Shown: piece after piece, positions 1 to 6,717 of the stretch
How the letters are laid out: each line of letters starts with the position of its first letter
Numbering within the stretch: position 1 is the stretch's first letter
DNA from: CAZAPZ01 sp964487285
Lineage (GTDB): Bacteria; Campylobacterota_A; Desulfurellia; JAADFJ01
Direction: 5' to 3'
Assembly: GCA_964487285.1 (NCBI GenBank)
Contig: CAZAPZ010000036.1
Coordinates: forward strand, 1-14,799
DNA: 14,799 nucleotides
Translations under genes and position numbers: made by a program
The notes under the pieces: generated by a model
The model's input: only the letters and a program-made list of their open reading frames with translations
Database searches by the model: none
What the model was told of the DNA's origin: nothing

Positions 1-209
1 AGGAAGTTTTAAATGTTGAGTTTTAAATTGAACCAGTCGATTCAGGAAAAATATGCCATTTCCTCTTATAAAATAGCCGGGGAAGATAATTTCAAATGTT
101 AAAGAGAAAAGAGTTGACGGTGCTTCATAGCAATGGCAAATAGGAATCGAAAATCGTGCACTTTTCTCTACAATCTTCAGCAAGCCCAAGATTTTATTCT
201 TAAAATATT
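1..209. other. Non-coding leader region with no gene seen
   Basis: All three forward frames are closed by stops within the first 30 bases, and the reverse frames are broken repeatedly, so no partial upstream gene can be supported. A TTGACG hexamer at 114-119 resembles a -35 box, but no good -10 box lies 16-18 bases downstream. A TAAAAT at 201-206 is too close to the next start codon to be a convincing promoter. The promoter of the downstream phosphatase gene was not located. Confidence 0.5.
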
Positions 210-755
210 ATGAATAAATGGTTATTTTTACAGATCAACGGATTGAGCGGACATAACCTACCTGTTGACCAAATTGTAATATTAATGGCTAAATATATGC
301 CGTATCTATTTATTCTGTTTGCAATTTATCTATTCGTAAATAAAAAGACCGTTTCAATAGTATCTATTCAGGCTGCTGTCATCGGACTTATTGTAAACTG
401 GATTATCGGCCTTATCTATTTTGAGCCGCGTCCATTTGTTAGCGGCATCGGACATGCAATCATCAGTCATTCAGCCGATGCATCGTTTCCATCCGATCAT
501 ACAACACTAATGGCAGCCATTGCCGTTTCATTACTATTTTATAAAAGATGGATAGGTGTCTTGTTCCTTCTGCTTGCACTTGTCGGCGGTTTATCAAGGG
601 TCTATGTAGGCATTCATTATCCGTTTGATATAGGGGCATCATTTGTGGTTGGATTTTTTTCTGCTATTTTTGCAAGAAAATTTTTTAAAATAGATGATAA
701 ACTTTTTAGTATTGCACAAAAGAAAATTAGTGATAAAATAACGAAAAAAATTTAA
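210..755 (+). CDS. bcrC: PAP2-family membrane phosphatase, BcrC-like undecaprenyl-diphosphatase
   Basis: This 181-residue integral membrane protein very likely dephosphorylates undecaprenyl diphosphate at the outer face of the cytoplasmic membrane, recycling the lipid carrier for peptidoglycan and other surface polymers. The three PAP2 motifs are visible: EPRPF with Arg74-Pro75 (motif 1), FPSDHTT with Ser95, Asp96 and His97 (motif 2), and SRVYVGIHYPFD with Arg130, nucleophile-type His136 and Asp140 (motif 3). The lysine of the textbook KX6RP motif 1 is not at its expected place (Gly67). About five hydrophobic segments fit the family, and the C-terminus is a basic tail. The start MNKW...INGLSGH aligns with the usual N-terminus of BcrC proteins, but no Shine-Dalgarno sequence precedes the ATG. 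It stands alone, 131 bases before hom. The PAP2 fold is certain; the exact lipid substrate is inferred from similarity to BcrC, and another lipid phosphate phosphatase is possible. Confidence 0.85.
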   Translation: MNKWLFLQINGLSGHNLPVDQIVILMAKYMPYLFILFAIYLFVNKKTVSIVSIQAAVIGLIVNWIIGLIYFEPRPFVSGIGHAIISHSADASFPSDHTTLMAAIAVSLLFYKRWIGVLFLLLALVGGLSRVYVGIHYPFDIGASFVVGFFSAIFARKFFKIDDKLFSIAQKKISDKITKKI

Positions 756-781
756 TATTCTGTCGGCATAGACGGATAATT

Positions 782-811
782 TTGAGCTTGCAGACTGTGA
801 TTTGTTATAAT
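782..811 (+). promoter_or_regulatory. Predicted sigma70-type promoter for hom-argH
   Basis: TTGAGC at 782-787 (-35) and TATAAT at 806-811 (-10) are separated by 18 bases. The -10 box is preceded by TGT, giving an extended -10 element (TGnTATAAT). Transcription would start near 818, leaving an untranslated leader of about 69 bases before the hom ATG. The leader contains AGGAG at 824-828 and a small ORF. This was read from consensus matching only. Confidence 0.6.
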
Positions 812-836
812 ATTATTTTTTATAGGAGAATGAGTT

Positions 837-884
837 GTGAATAAATTGTTAAAATGCTTTAGAAAAACCGCTATAATTGTATAA
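837..884 (+). CDS. Possible 15-codon leader peptide upstream of hom
   Basis: A GTG at 837 opens a 15-codon frame reading (M/V)NKLLKCFRKTAIIV and ending with TAA at 882-884, two bases before the hom ATG. The AGGAG at 824-828 lies eight bases upstream of this GTG, an ideal spacing. The hom ATG itself has no Shine-Dalgarno sequence, and a stop in the hom frame at 860-862 rules out an earlier hom start. This suggests that translation of the short frame could deliver ribosomes to hom by coupling. The peptide ends in Thr-Ala-Ile-Ile-Val, which recalls the threonine- and isoleucine-sensing leaders of some threonine operons. However, there is no room for a terminator hairpin between it and hom, so classic attenuation is not supported. 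An ORF this short may be chance. Confidence 0.3.
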   Translation: MNKLLKCFRKTAIIV

Positions 885-886
885 AA

Positions 887-2182
887 ATGAAATCTGTTAA
901 AATTGGCATAGCAGGCTTGGGTACTGTTGGATCGGGTGTTGCAAAAATTCTTCTTGAGAATGAAGAAAGCTTGTACAGACACATCGGTTTTAAGCTTGAA
1001 TTAAAACGAATTGCAACTCTCGCTAAAAGTAATCTTGCACCGGATAATATTAAGGGACTAATTGTAGATGATATAAGCTCTTTATTCGTTGATGATATTG
1101 ATATAGCGGTTGAAACTATGGGCGGCATTGACACCGCGAGGGATTTTATTGAAACCGCACTCAAAAATAAAAAAGGTGTAGTCACGGCAAACAAAGCTCT
1201 TCTTGCTCAATACGGATCGGAAATGATTCAAATAGCCCGTGAACACAACTCAGAGCTGGCGTTCGAAGCGTCTGTTGCAGGCGGAATTCCTATTATTAGA
1301 GTGCTTAAGAACGGCTTGGCATCCGATAATATAATATCTATTAGAGGAATTGTTAACGGAACGGCTAATTTTATACTCTCGAGAATGCTTTCGGAAAAGC
1401 AGAATTTTAACGATGCTCTGTTATTCGCACAAAATGCCGGATTTGCAGAGAAGAATCCGTCATATGATATTGATGGCATTGACTCGGCTCATAAATCCGT
1501 TATCATTGCACTTGTTGCTTTTGGATTTGCAGCAAAATTCAGTGATATTTGGTATGAAGGAATACGCGATATTACATATCAGGATCTTAAGATGGCTTAT
1601 GATCTTGGTTATAAAATAAAACTTATTGCGACTGTTAGAAAGTCTAAAGGGAAATTAGATATGAGAGTTCACCCTACAATGATTAAAAAGGATGATTTTC
1701 TTGCAAAAACCGACGGCGTATATAATGCTATAACCGTAAAAGGCAGCTATTCAGGCAAAACAACATACATTGGCAAAGGTGCCGGATCACTTCCTACGGC
1801 AAACAGTATTGTTGCAGATCTAATTCAGATGGCTAAAAGAATGAGGTATGGCGGATTTGGAACGGTGTTTCCATCCGGGTTTGCAAATCTCAACCGTTTT
1901 GAGCTGGAAAAAAGAGAAAATCTAAGATTGAGATATTATCTCAGGTTTGGTGTGGCAGATAAACCGGGTGCACTTTCAAATATAACCGGAATATTGGGAA
2001 AAAATGATATAAGCATACATTCCATGCTTCAGATAGGAAGAAATGGAAACGGTTTTGTACCGCTTATTATGATGACTCATGTTGTAGATGAAGATGCCGT
2101 ATTAAGAGCAGTAAGAGAAATTGATGAGCTTAATATTACTGCAAAGCCTACGCTATTAATAAGAATTATGGATAATGAATAA
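887..2182 (+). CDS. hom: Homoserine dehydrogenase (with C-terminal ACT domain)
   Basis: This cytosolic enzyme reduces aspartate semialdehyde to homoserine with NAD(P)H, the branch point to threonine and methionine. Its 431 residues match the usual monofunctional form. The N-terminal Rossmann fold has the GLGTVGSG nucleotide loop near residues 10-17. The catalytic core includes TANKALLA with Lys103, IVNGTANFILSRM near 155-167 and DIDGIDSAHK, where Asp199 and Lys203 have the spacing of the catalytic Asp/Lys pair known in the family. An ACT domain (about 350-427, beginning YLRFGVADKPGALS) is expected to bind threonine or a related effector for feedback control. There is no fused aspartate kinase. 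The ATG at 887 is the only plausible start because the frame is closed upstream at 860-862, yet it lacks a ribosome-binding site. The stop overlaps the argH start by eight bases, so the two genes are surely co-transcribed. Confidence 0.95.
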   Translation: MKSVKIGIAGLGTVGSGVAKILLENEESLYRHIGFKLELKRIATLAKSNLAPDNIKGLIVDDISSLFVDDIDIAVETMGGIDTARDFIETALKNKKGVVTANKALLAQYGSEMIQIAREHNSELAFEASVAGGIPIIRVLKNGLASDNIISIRGIVNGTANFILSRMLSEKQNFNDALLFAQNAGFAEKNPSYDIDGIDSAHKSVIIALVAFGFAAKFSDIWYEGIRDITYQDLKMAYDLGYKIKLIATVRKSKGKLDMRVHPTMIKKDDFLAKTDGVYNAITVKGSYSGKTTYIGKGAGSLPTANSIVADLIQMAKRMRYGGFGTVFPSGFANLNRFELEKRENLRLRYYLRFGVADKPGALSNITGILGKNDISIHSMLQIGRNGNGFVPLIMMTHVVDEDAVLRAVREIDELNITAKPTLLIRIMDNE

Positions 2183-3998
2183 ACAGCTTTGGGGAGGGCG
2201 ATTCGATAAAAAGCCCACCGAACTTATGAAACAATTCAATGCATCCATAGATTACGATAAACGATTGTGGAAAGAAGATATTGAGCAGTCTATGGCACAT
2301 GTAAATATGCTTAGTAAATGCAAAATTATTAGTGATGAAGATTACTCTCAGATTGTTGACGGGCTAAACCGAATAACCGATGAGATAAAAAGTGGGAAAT
2401 TCTCCTTCAACATTAGCGACGAAGATATTCACATGAGTATTGAAAAACGTTTAATTGAGCTTAAAGGCGATTCTGCCAAGAAAGTTCATACCGCAAGGAG
2501 CAGAAATGATCAGGTTGCCACTGATTTTAGACTTTTTGCAAAAAAAGCGGCTAAAAAAGTTTTAAAAAATCTGTTTTCCCTGCAAAGAGCCTTGTTAAAA
2601 CTGGCAGAAACGAATTTAACCTTGGCTATGCCCGGATTTACCCATCTGCAGCATGCTCAGCCTGTTTTAGTCGCACACTGGATTATGGCTTATTATGAGA
2701 TGCTGACACGTGATGCCGAACAGTTTTTCATGAGTTTAAAATTATCGGATTCTCTGCCTTTGGGAGCAGGTGCAATCGCAGGAACATCATTTCCAATTGA
2801 TAGATTTTTAGTCAAAAAGAGGTTGGGTTTTAACAGCGTCTCCAAAAATTCTATAGATGCTGTTTCCGACAGAGATTTTGCATTGAACTTTTTGTTTTCA
2901 TCTTCCGTATGCGGTATGCATATATCTCGTTTGGCCGAAGAGCTTATTCTTTTTGCCACAAGTGAATTTGGATTTATTAAACTGCCCGAAGAGTACAGCA
3001 CCGGCTCATCTATGATGCCTCAAAAGAGAAATCCCGATGCGCTGGAACTTATAAGAGGCAAAACCGGAAGATTATACGGCAACCTTGTGAGTCTGCTTGT
3101 TGTTATGAAGTCGCTGCCTTTGGCGTATGACAAAGATATGCAGGAGGACAAAGAGCAATTTTTTGACAGCTTTGACACTATAAATAATTCCCTTCTAATT
3201 TTAAACGGCATTATATCAAAGCTTCAATTCAACAAAGAAAGACTTGACAATTCTTTAAAAAAGGGATTCATAACCGCAACCGATCTTGCTGATTATCTTA
3301 CCAAAAAAGGCATCCCATTTCGCCAGGCACACAAAATTACAGGAGAGATTGTAAAAAAATTAGAATCTGACGGAAAAGATTTTGAGTCGGCAGACATAAA
3401 TGAACTTAAAAAATATTCTGATAAAATAGATGATGATTTAAGCAGCTGTCTTTCGATCTCAAACTCTGTAAATTCAAGAAGAAGCTATGGCGGAACATCT
3501 AAAGATCAAGTTCTTTATCAAATTAAAGATGCATACAACTCCTTAGATAATCGGGAGCTTCGCCTAAACCATCTATTTTTCGATTATCTTAAATCACCAA
3601 AACCGACAGTAGATGCTGTTGTATTAAAAAAAGATAAACTGCTTTTAATAAAAAGAAAATACGAGCCGTTAGGCTGGGCTTTACCGGGTGGATTTATAGA
3701 ATACGGTGAGTCGGCAGAGGAGGCTGTGGAAAGGGAACTGCGGGAAGAAACAGGATTAAAAGTTGTCAACTTGAACCAGTTTCATACCTATTCGTCGCCG
3801 GATAGAGATGAAAGAGTTCATACGATGAGCGTTGTTTTCATTATAGAGACTGCCGGCAATGAAGCTGCCTTAGATGATGCAGCGCAGTTGGGATGGTTTT
3901 CATTGGATAATCTTCCTGACTTAGCTTTTGATCATAAAAAAATTCTGGATGATGTGAGGTCCGGAATTCAGAGCCAGGGGATAAGTTTTAAGATTTAA
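2175..3998 (+). CDS. argH: Argininosuccinate lyase fused to a C-terminal Nudix hydrolase domain
   Basis: The N-terminal part (about residues 1-462) is a complete argininosuccinate lyase, which cleaves argininosuccinate to arginine and fumarate in the last step of arginine synthesis. Visible marks are the WGGRF start, HTARSRNDQ (105-113), FTHLQHAQP with His160 as the expected catalytic acid/base, and the fumarase/lyase signature GSSMMPQKRNP (277-287) with the catalytic serine. The family is usually about 460 residues; this protein has 607. The extra part (about 478-600) is a Nudix domain with a perfect box: Gly506, Glu512, then REL at 520-522, Glu524-Glu525 and Gly527-Leu528. The domain resembles ADP-ribose or nucleoside-diphosphate-derivative pyrophosphatases. 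No stop, frameshift or internal Met start separates the domains. The ATG overlaps the end of hom by eight bases and has no strong ribosome site, so translation is probably coupled to hom. Both activities look intact; the Nudix substrate is unknown. Confidence 0.93.
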   Translation: MNKQLWGGRFDKKPTELMKQFNASIDYDKRLWKEDIEQSMAHVNMLSKCKIISDEDYSQIVDGLNRITDEIKSGKFSFNISDEDIHMSIEKRLIELKGDSAKKVHTARSRNDQVATDFRLFAKKAAKKVLKNLFSLQRALLKLAETNLTLAMPGFTHLQHAQPVLVAHWIMAYYEMLTRDAEQFFMSLKLSDSLPLGAGAIAGTSFPIDRFLVKKRLGFNSVSKNSIDAVSDRDFALNFLFSSSVCGMHISRLAEELILFATSEFGFIKLPEEYSTGSSMMPQKRNPDALELIRGKTGRLYGNLVSLLVVMKSLPLAYDKDMQEDKEQFFDSFDTINNSLLILNGIISKLQFNKERLDNSLKKGFITATDLADYLTKKGIPFRQAHKITGEIVKKLESDGKDFESADINELKKYSDKIDDDLSSCLSISNSVNSRRSYGGTSKDQVLYQIKDAYNSLDNRELRLNHLFFDYLKSPKPTVDAVVLKKDKLLLIKRKYEPLGWALPGGFIEYGESAEEAVERELREETGLKVVNLNQFHTYSSPDRDERVHTMSVVFIIETAGNEAALDDAAQLGWFSLDNLPDLAFDHKKILDDVRSGIQSQGISFKI

Positions 3999-4129
3999 AA
4001 GAAAAGATTCAAGATGCCGGGTTTTTGGTTTTAGGTGAACAAACGAGAAGAAAATAGATTATAGGAGATATTGCGCCTACTTCCGCAGTGATGTTAGGAA
4101 ATAGGAACAGCATGTTTTCTTGGTATTTT

Positions 4130-4162
4130 CCAGAACACCGAATCCAGAACACCGAATCCAGA
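4130..4162 (+). repeat. 14-bp direct tandem repeat (about 2.4 copies) upstream of nuoA
   Basis: The unit CCAGAACACCGAAT occurs perfectly at 4130-4143 and 4144-4157 and is followed by a partial third copy (CCAGA, 4158-4162). The array ends seven bases before the nuoA ribosome-binding site at 4169-4173, so it would lie in the leader of the nuo transcript if the promoter is further upstream. It is a direct repeat, without obvious inverted symmetry. The rest of the intergenic stretch (3999-4179) shows no convincing promoter and no terminator-like hairpin after argH. Confidence 0.9.
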
Positions 4163-4179
4163 TATGATGGAGGAAATTT

Positions 4180-4530
4180 ATGCTTGTTTACACTGAGGTA
4201 ATGGTTGCGTTTATACTTTTTTTAATCGTTTTTACAGGTATGCTCGTAGTTTCCAGGTGGCTTGCTCCGAAAAACCCATATAAAGAGAAGCTTGATATTT
4301 ATGAATGCGGCTCTCCTATTCTTCAAAGCGGATATGTAATGAATATTAAGTACTACCTTCTTGCTATTATGTTTACACTTTTTGATATCGAAATCCTTTT
4401 CATAATCCCATGGAGTGTATATGCAAGAGAACTCGGAGCGGTAGGCTTTATAGAAATAGCACTGTTTGTTGTTCTGCTATTTGCAGGGTATATTTATGCA
4501 TATTTGAAGGGAGCACTAAAATGGCAATAG
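4180..4530 (+). CDS. nuoA: NADH-quinone oxidoreductase subunit A
   Basis: NuoA (ND3 homologue, 116 residues, normal length) is a three-helix membrane subunit at the junction of the quinone site and the proton-pumping arm. The matrix-side loop carries the conserved YECGSP with Cys43, and helix 2 carries FDIEILF with Asp69 and Glu71, which correspond to the functionally important acidic pair of E. coli NuoA. The first helix spans about residues 7-27 and the third about 89-110. GGAGG at 4169-4173, six bases before the ATG, fixes the start. This is the first gene of the nuo operon. It overlaps nuoB by ten bases. Confidence 0.96.
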   Translation: MLVYTEVMVAFILFLIVFTGMLVVSRWLAPKNPYKEKLDIYECGSPILQSGYVMNIKYYLLAIMFTLFDIEILFIIPWSVYARELGAVGFIEIALFVVLLFAGYIYAYLKGALKWQ

Positions 4531-4982
4531 AAAATGCATTTATCACAACAAAACTTGATAGACTTGTCAGCTGGGGAAGGCGGTCATCTTTATGGCCTAT
4601 GACTTTTGGTCTCGCATGCTGCGCTATTGAAATGATGTCAACAGGCGCAGCACGTTTCGATTTAGACAGATTCGGTATTGTTTTTCGTGCGTCTCCAAGA
4701 CATTCGGATGTGATAATTATAGCAGGAACATTAGCAAAAAAAATGGCTGTTGCCGCACGGAAGGTTTATGACCAAATGCCGAATCCTAAATGGGTGATTT
4801 CTATGGGAAGCTGTTCGAATACAGGAGGACCTTATGATACCTATAGCGTTGTGCAGGGCGTTGATACTATTATGCCGGTTGATGTATATGTTCCGGGCTG
4901 CCCGCCGTCTCCTCAAGGACTTATGTACGGTATAATGCAGCTTCAGAAAAAAATAGATAAAGAGGGGTCTTTAAATGCCTGA
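4521..4982 (+). CDS. nuoB: NADH-quinone oxidoreductase subunit B
   Basis: NuoB (PSST homologue) holds cluster N2, the 4Fe-4S centre that passes electrons to quinone. With the ATG at 4521 the protein has 153 residues. The N2 ligands are Cys33-Cys34 (FGLACCAIEMM), Cys98 (GSCSNTGG) and Cys127 (VPGCPPSP), including the unusual tandem cysteine pair typical of the family. The open frame extends upstream to 4410, but that part lies inside nuoA and does not look like NuoB. AAGGGA near 4507-4512 and the conserved MAIENAFITTKLD start support 4521. The C-terminus overlaps nuoC by eight bases. The subunit sits in the peripheral arm with NuoD, NuoC and NuoI. Confidence 0.95.
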   Translation: MAIENAFITTKLDRLVSWGRRSSLWPMTFGLACCAIEMMSTGAARFDLDRFGIVFRASPRHSDVIIIAGTLAKKMAVAARKVYDQMPNPKWVISMGSCSNTGGPYDTYSVVQGVDTIMPVDVYVPGCPPSPQGLMYGIMQLQKKIDKEGSLNA

Positions 4983-5532
4983 TACGGGAAATGTTATGGC
5001 AAGAACGGTTGATTATTTAAAAAAACTTTATCCTGGCTCCGTAACGGATGTAAAAAGAAAGAGACTTGGAAGAATTAGAAGGGACTGGACAATCACGGTA
5101 AAACTTTCAGCTGCATACAAAGTATTGAAGGCGTTAAAAAATTATCCTGCCGGGAATTATGATTTTCTTGTTTTTATAACAGCTATTGATACACAAAAAG
5201 ACCCTCGTTTTACTGTCGTCTATCTTATTAGATCCATCTATCTATCGCGTCAAATTACGATTGAAATACCCGTTGCAAAAGGTGAAACGGTAAAAAGTGT
5301 ATATGATATATGGCGTGCGGCTGATTTTGACGAGAGAGAAACTTATGACATGTTTGGTATCCATTTTGAAGGACATCCGAATATGAAGAGAATATTGATG
5401 CCTGAAGATTGGGAAGGATTTCCTTTAAGGAAAGATTATCCGCTGAAAGGCAACCAATTCAGCGACACTTACCTTGATGGAAAGCTCTCTAATGGGCAGC
5501 TGAAAAAACCAAAGCATGTAAGAATGCCTTAA
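4975..5532 (+). CDS. nuoC: NADH-quinone oxidoreductase subunit C
   Basis: NuoC (30-kDa subunit homologue, 185 residues) is a cofactor-free structural subunit of the peripheral arm that packs against NuoD. The family signature is clear: DFDERETYDMFGI near 120-132, then HPNMKRILMPEDW and GFPLRKDYPLKG. It is a separate gene, not fused to nuoD as in E. coli. AGAGGGG at 4961-4967, seven bases before the ATG at 4975, selects this start over the internal ATG at 4996 (MARTV...), which has a weaker site. It overlaps nuoB by eight bases and is followed by nuoD after nine bases. Confidence 0.95.
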   Translation: MPDTGNVMARTVDYLKKLYPGSVTDVKRKRLGRIRRDWTITVKLSAAYKVLKALKNYPAGNYDFLVFITAIDTQKDPRFTVVYLIRSIYLSRQITIEIPVAKGETVKSVYDIWRAADFDERETYDMFGIHFEGHPNMKRILMPEDWEGFPLRKDYPLKGNQFSDTYLDGKLSNGQLKKPKHVRMP

Positions 5533-5541
5533 GGATGCATT

Positions 5542-6717
5542 ATGAGTATTGAAAAAAGAGAGATGCTTATAAATATGGGTCCTCAACACCCGAGTACACA
5601 TGGCGTGCTGAGAATGATCCTGCGCTTAGACGGTGAAAAAGTCGTTGATGCCGAACCTGATGTAGGTTATCTTCATAGGGGTTTTGAAAAGTTAGCGGAA
5701 AATATGCTGTATCAGCAGTTCGTAACTTATACCGATAGACTTGATTATATTGCAAGCATGAATAACAACCAATCTTATGCTATTGCAGTTGAGCGGCTTA
5801 TTGGTATTGAAGCTCCACCTCGAGCCCAAGCGATTAGGGTTATAATGAGCGAGCTTAATAGAATTAGCTCGCATCTTGTCTGGCTTGCAACTCATGCCTT
5901 AGATATTGGTGCAATGACCGTGTTTTTGTATTGTTTTAGGGAAAGGGAAGCCGCTGTTGATCTGTTTGAGGCCGCAGCAGGAAATCGTCTTAACTATAAT
6001 TATTCAAGAATCGGAGGTGTCGCATTTGATCTGCCGAAAGGCTTCAAGGAGAATCTTCAGAAATTTTTGGATATTTTTCCTGAGAAATTAGATGAGTATC
6101 ATAGATTATTAACAAAAAACAGAATATGGATGTCAAGAACAAAAGAAGTCGGAATTTTAACAAAAGAGCAGGCGGTAAACTGGGGTGCAACAGGGCCGGT
6201 TTTGAGAGGTTCGGGTGTTAAATGGGATATTAGAAAAGAGTTTCCGTATGACGGATATGAGAATTATGATTTTGATATTCCCACAAACGATGCAGGCGAT
6301 GTATATGGCAGATATCTTGTTAGAATGGAAGAGATGCGCCAAAGCCGTAGAATAATTCGGCAGGCTATAAAACATCTTCCTGACGGTCCTGTAATATTGG
6401 CTGATTCGCCATATGTGAGCCCAACAAAAGACAAGATAATGACGGAAAACTTTTCACTTATGAAACACATGGTTCTTATAATAAAAGGCATGAAAACACC
6501 TGTTTCCAGCCTCTATTCATCTACGGAGAACCCAAAAGGAGAACTTGGATTCTACATAGTATCGGATGGCAGCGGGAAACCATACAGACTCAAAATAAGA
6601 GCACCGTCTTTTATCAATATTTCAGCAATGCCAACTATGCTAAAAGGCGGCTATATTGCTGATGTTGTTTCAGTGATTGGAAGCATAGATTTTGTTTTTG
6701 GGGAGAGTGATAGATAA
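5542..6717 (+). CDS. nuoD: NADH-quinone oxidoreductase subunit D
   Basis: NuoD (49-kDa homologue, 391 residues) forms most of the quinone-binding pocket together with NuoB. GPQHPSTHG places His20, and TDRLDYI places Tyr69. Their 49-residue spacing equals that of the quinone-head ligands His38 and Tyr87 in the Thermus homologue. The GYLHRGFEK signature (about 42-50) and the terminal GSIDFVFGESDR are also present; the usual hydrophobic residue of the final GE(V/I)DR is serine here. AAGGA at 5531-5535 precedes the ATG by six bases. The stop shares one base with the nuoG start (TAATG). Neither nuoE nor nuoF follows, which is where they stand in many operons. Confidence 0.96.
   Translation: MSIEKREMLINMGPQHPSTHGVLRMILRLDGEKVVDAEPDVGYLHRGFEKLAENMLYQQFVTYTDRLDYIASMNNNQSYAIAVERLIGIEAPPRAQAIRVIMSELNRISSHLVWLATHALDIGAMTVFLYCFREREAAVDLFEAAAGNRLNYNYSRIGGVAFDLPKGFKENLQKFLDIFPEKLDEYHRLLTKNRIWMSRTKEVGILTKEQAVNWGATGPVLRGSGVKWDIRKEFPYDGYENYDFDIPTNDAGDVYGRYLVRMEEMRQSRRIIRQAIKHLPDGPVILADSPYVSPTKDKIMTENFSLMKHMVLIIKGMKTPVSSLYSSTENPKGELGFYIVSDGSGKPYRLKIRAPSFINISAMPTMLKGGYIADVVSVIGSIDFVFGESDR

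Noticed and set aside
872..877. A second TATAAT directly in front of hom as the main promoter
   Set aside because: The best -35 candidate (TTGTTA, 846-851) is 20 bases away and poor; the upstream extended -10 promoter is much better. It is kept only as an alternative in the findings.
3999..4040. Intrinsic terminator after argH
   Set aside because: The T-rich stretch near 4021-4032 is not preceded by a convincing GC-rich hairpin.
4031..4060. TTAGGT and TAGATT as the nuo operon promoter
   Set aside because: Both hexamers match the consensus poorly, so it was not listed as a feature; the nuo promoter remains unidentified.
4091..4201. 36-codon frame from the ATG at 4091 across the tandem repeat into nuoA
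   Set aside because: It has no Shine-Dalgarno sequence, overlaps the nuoA start, and its middle is a translation of the tandem repeat, so it looks like a chance frame.
4410..4520. N-terminal extension of nuoB inside nuoA
   Set aside because: The extra 37 residues do not resemble NuoB and are an out-of-frame reading of nuoA; the ATG at 4521 has a ribosome site and the conserved N-terminus.
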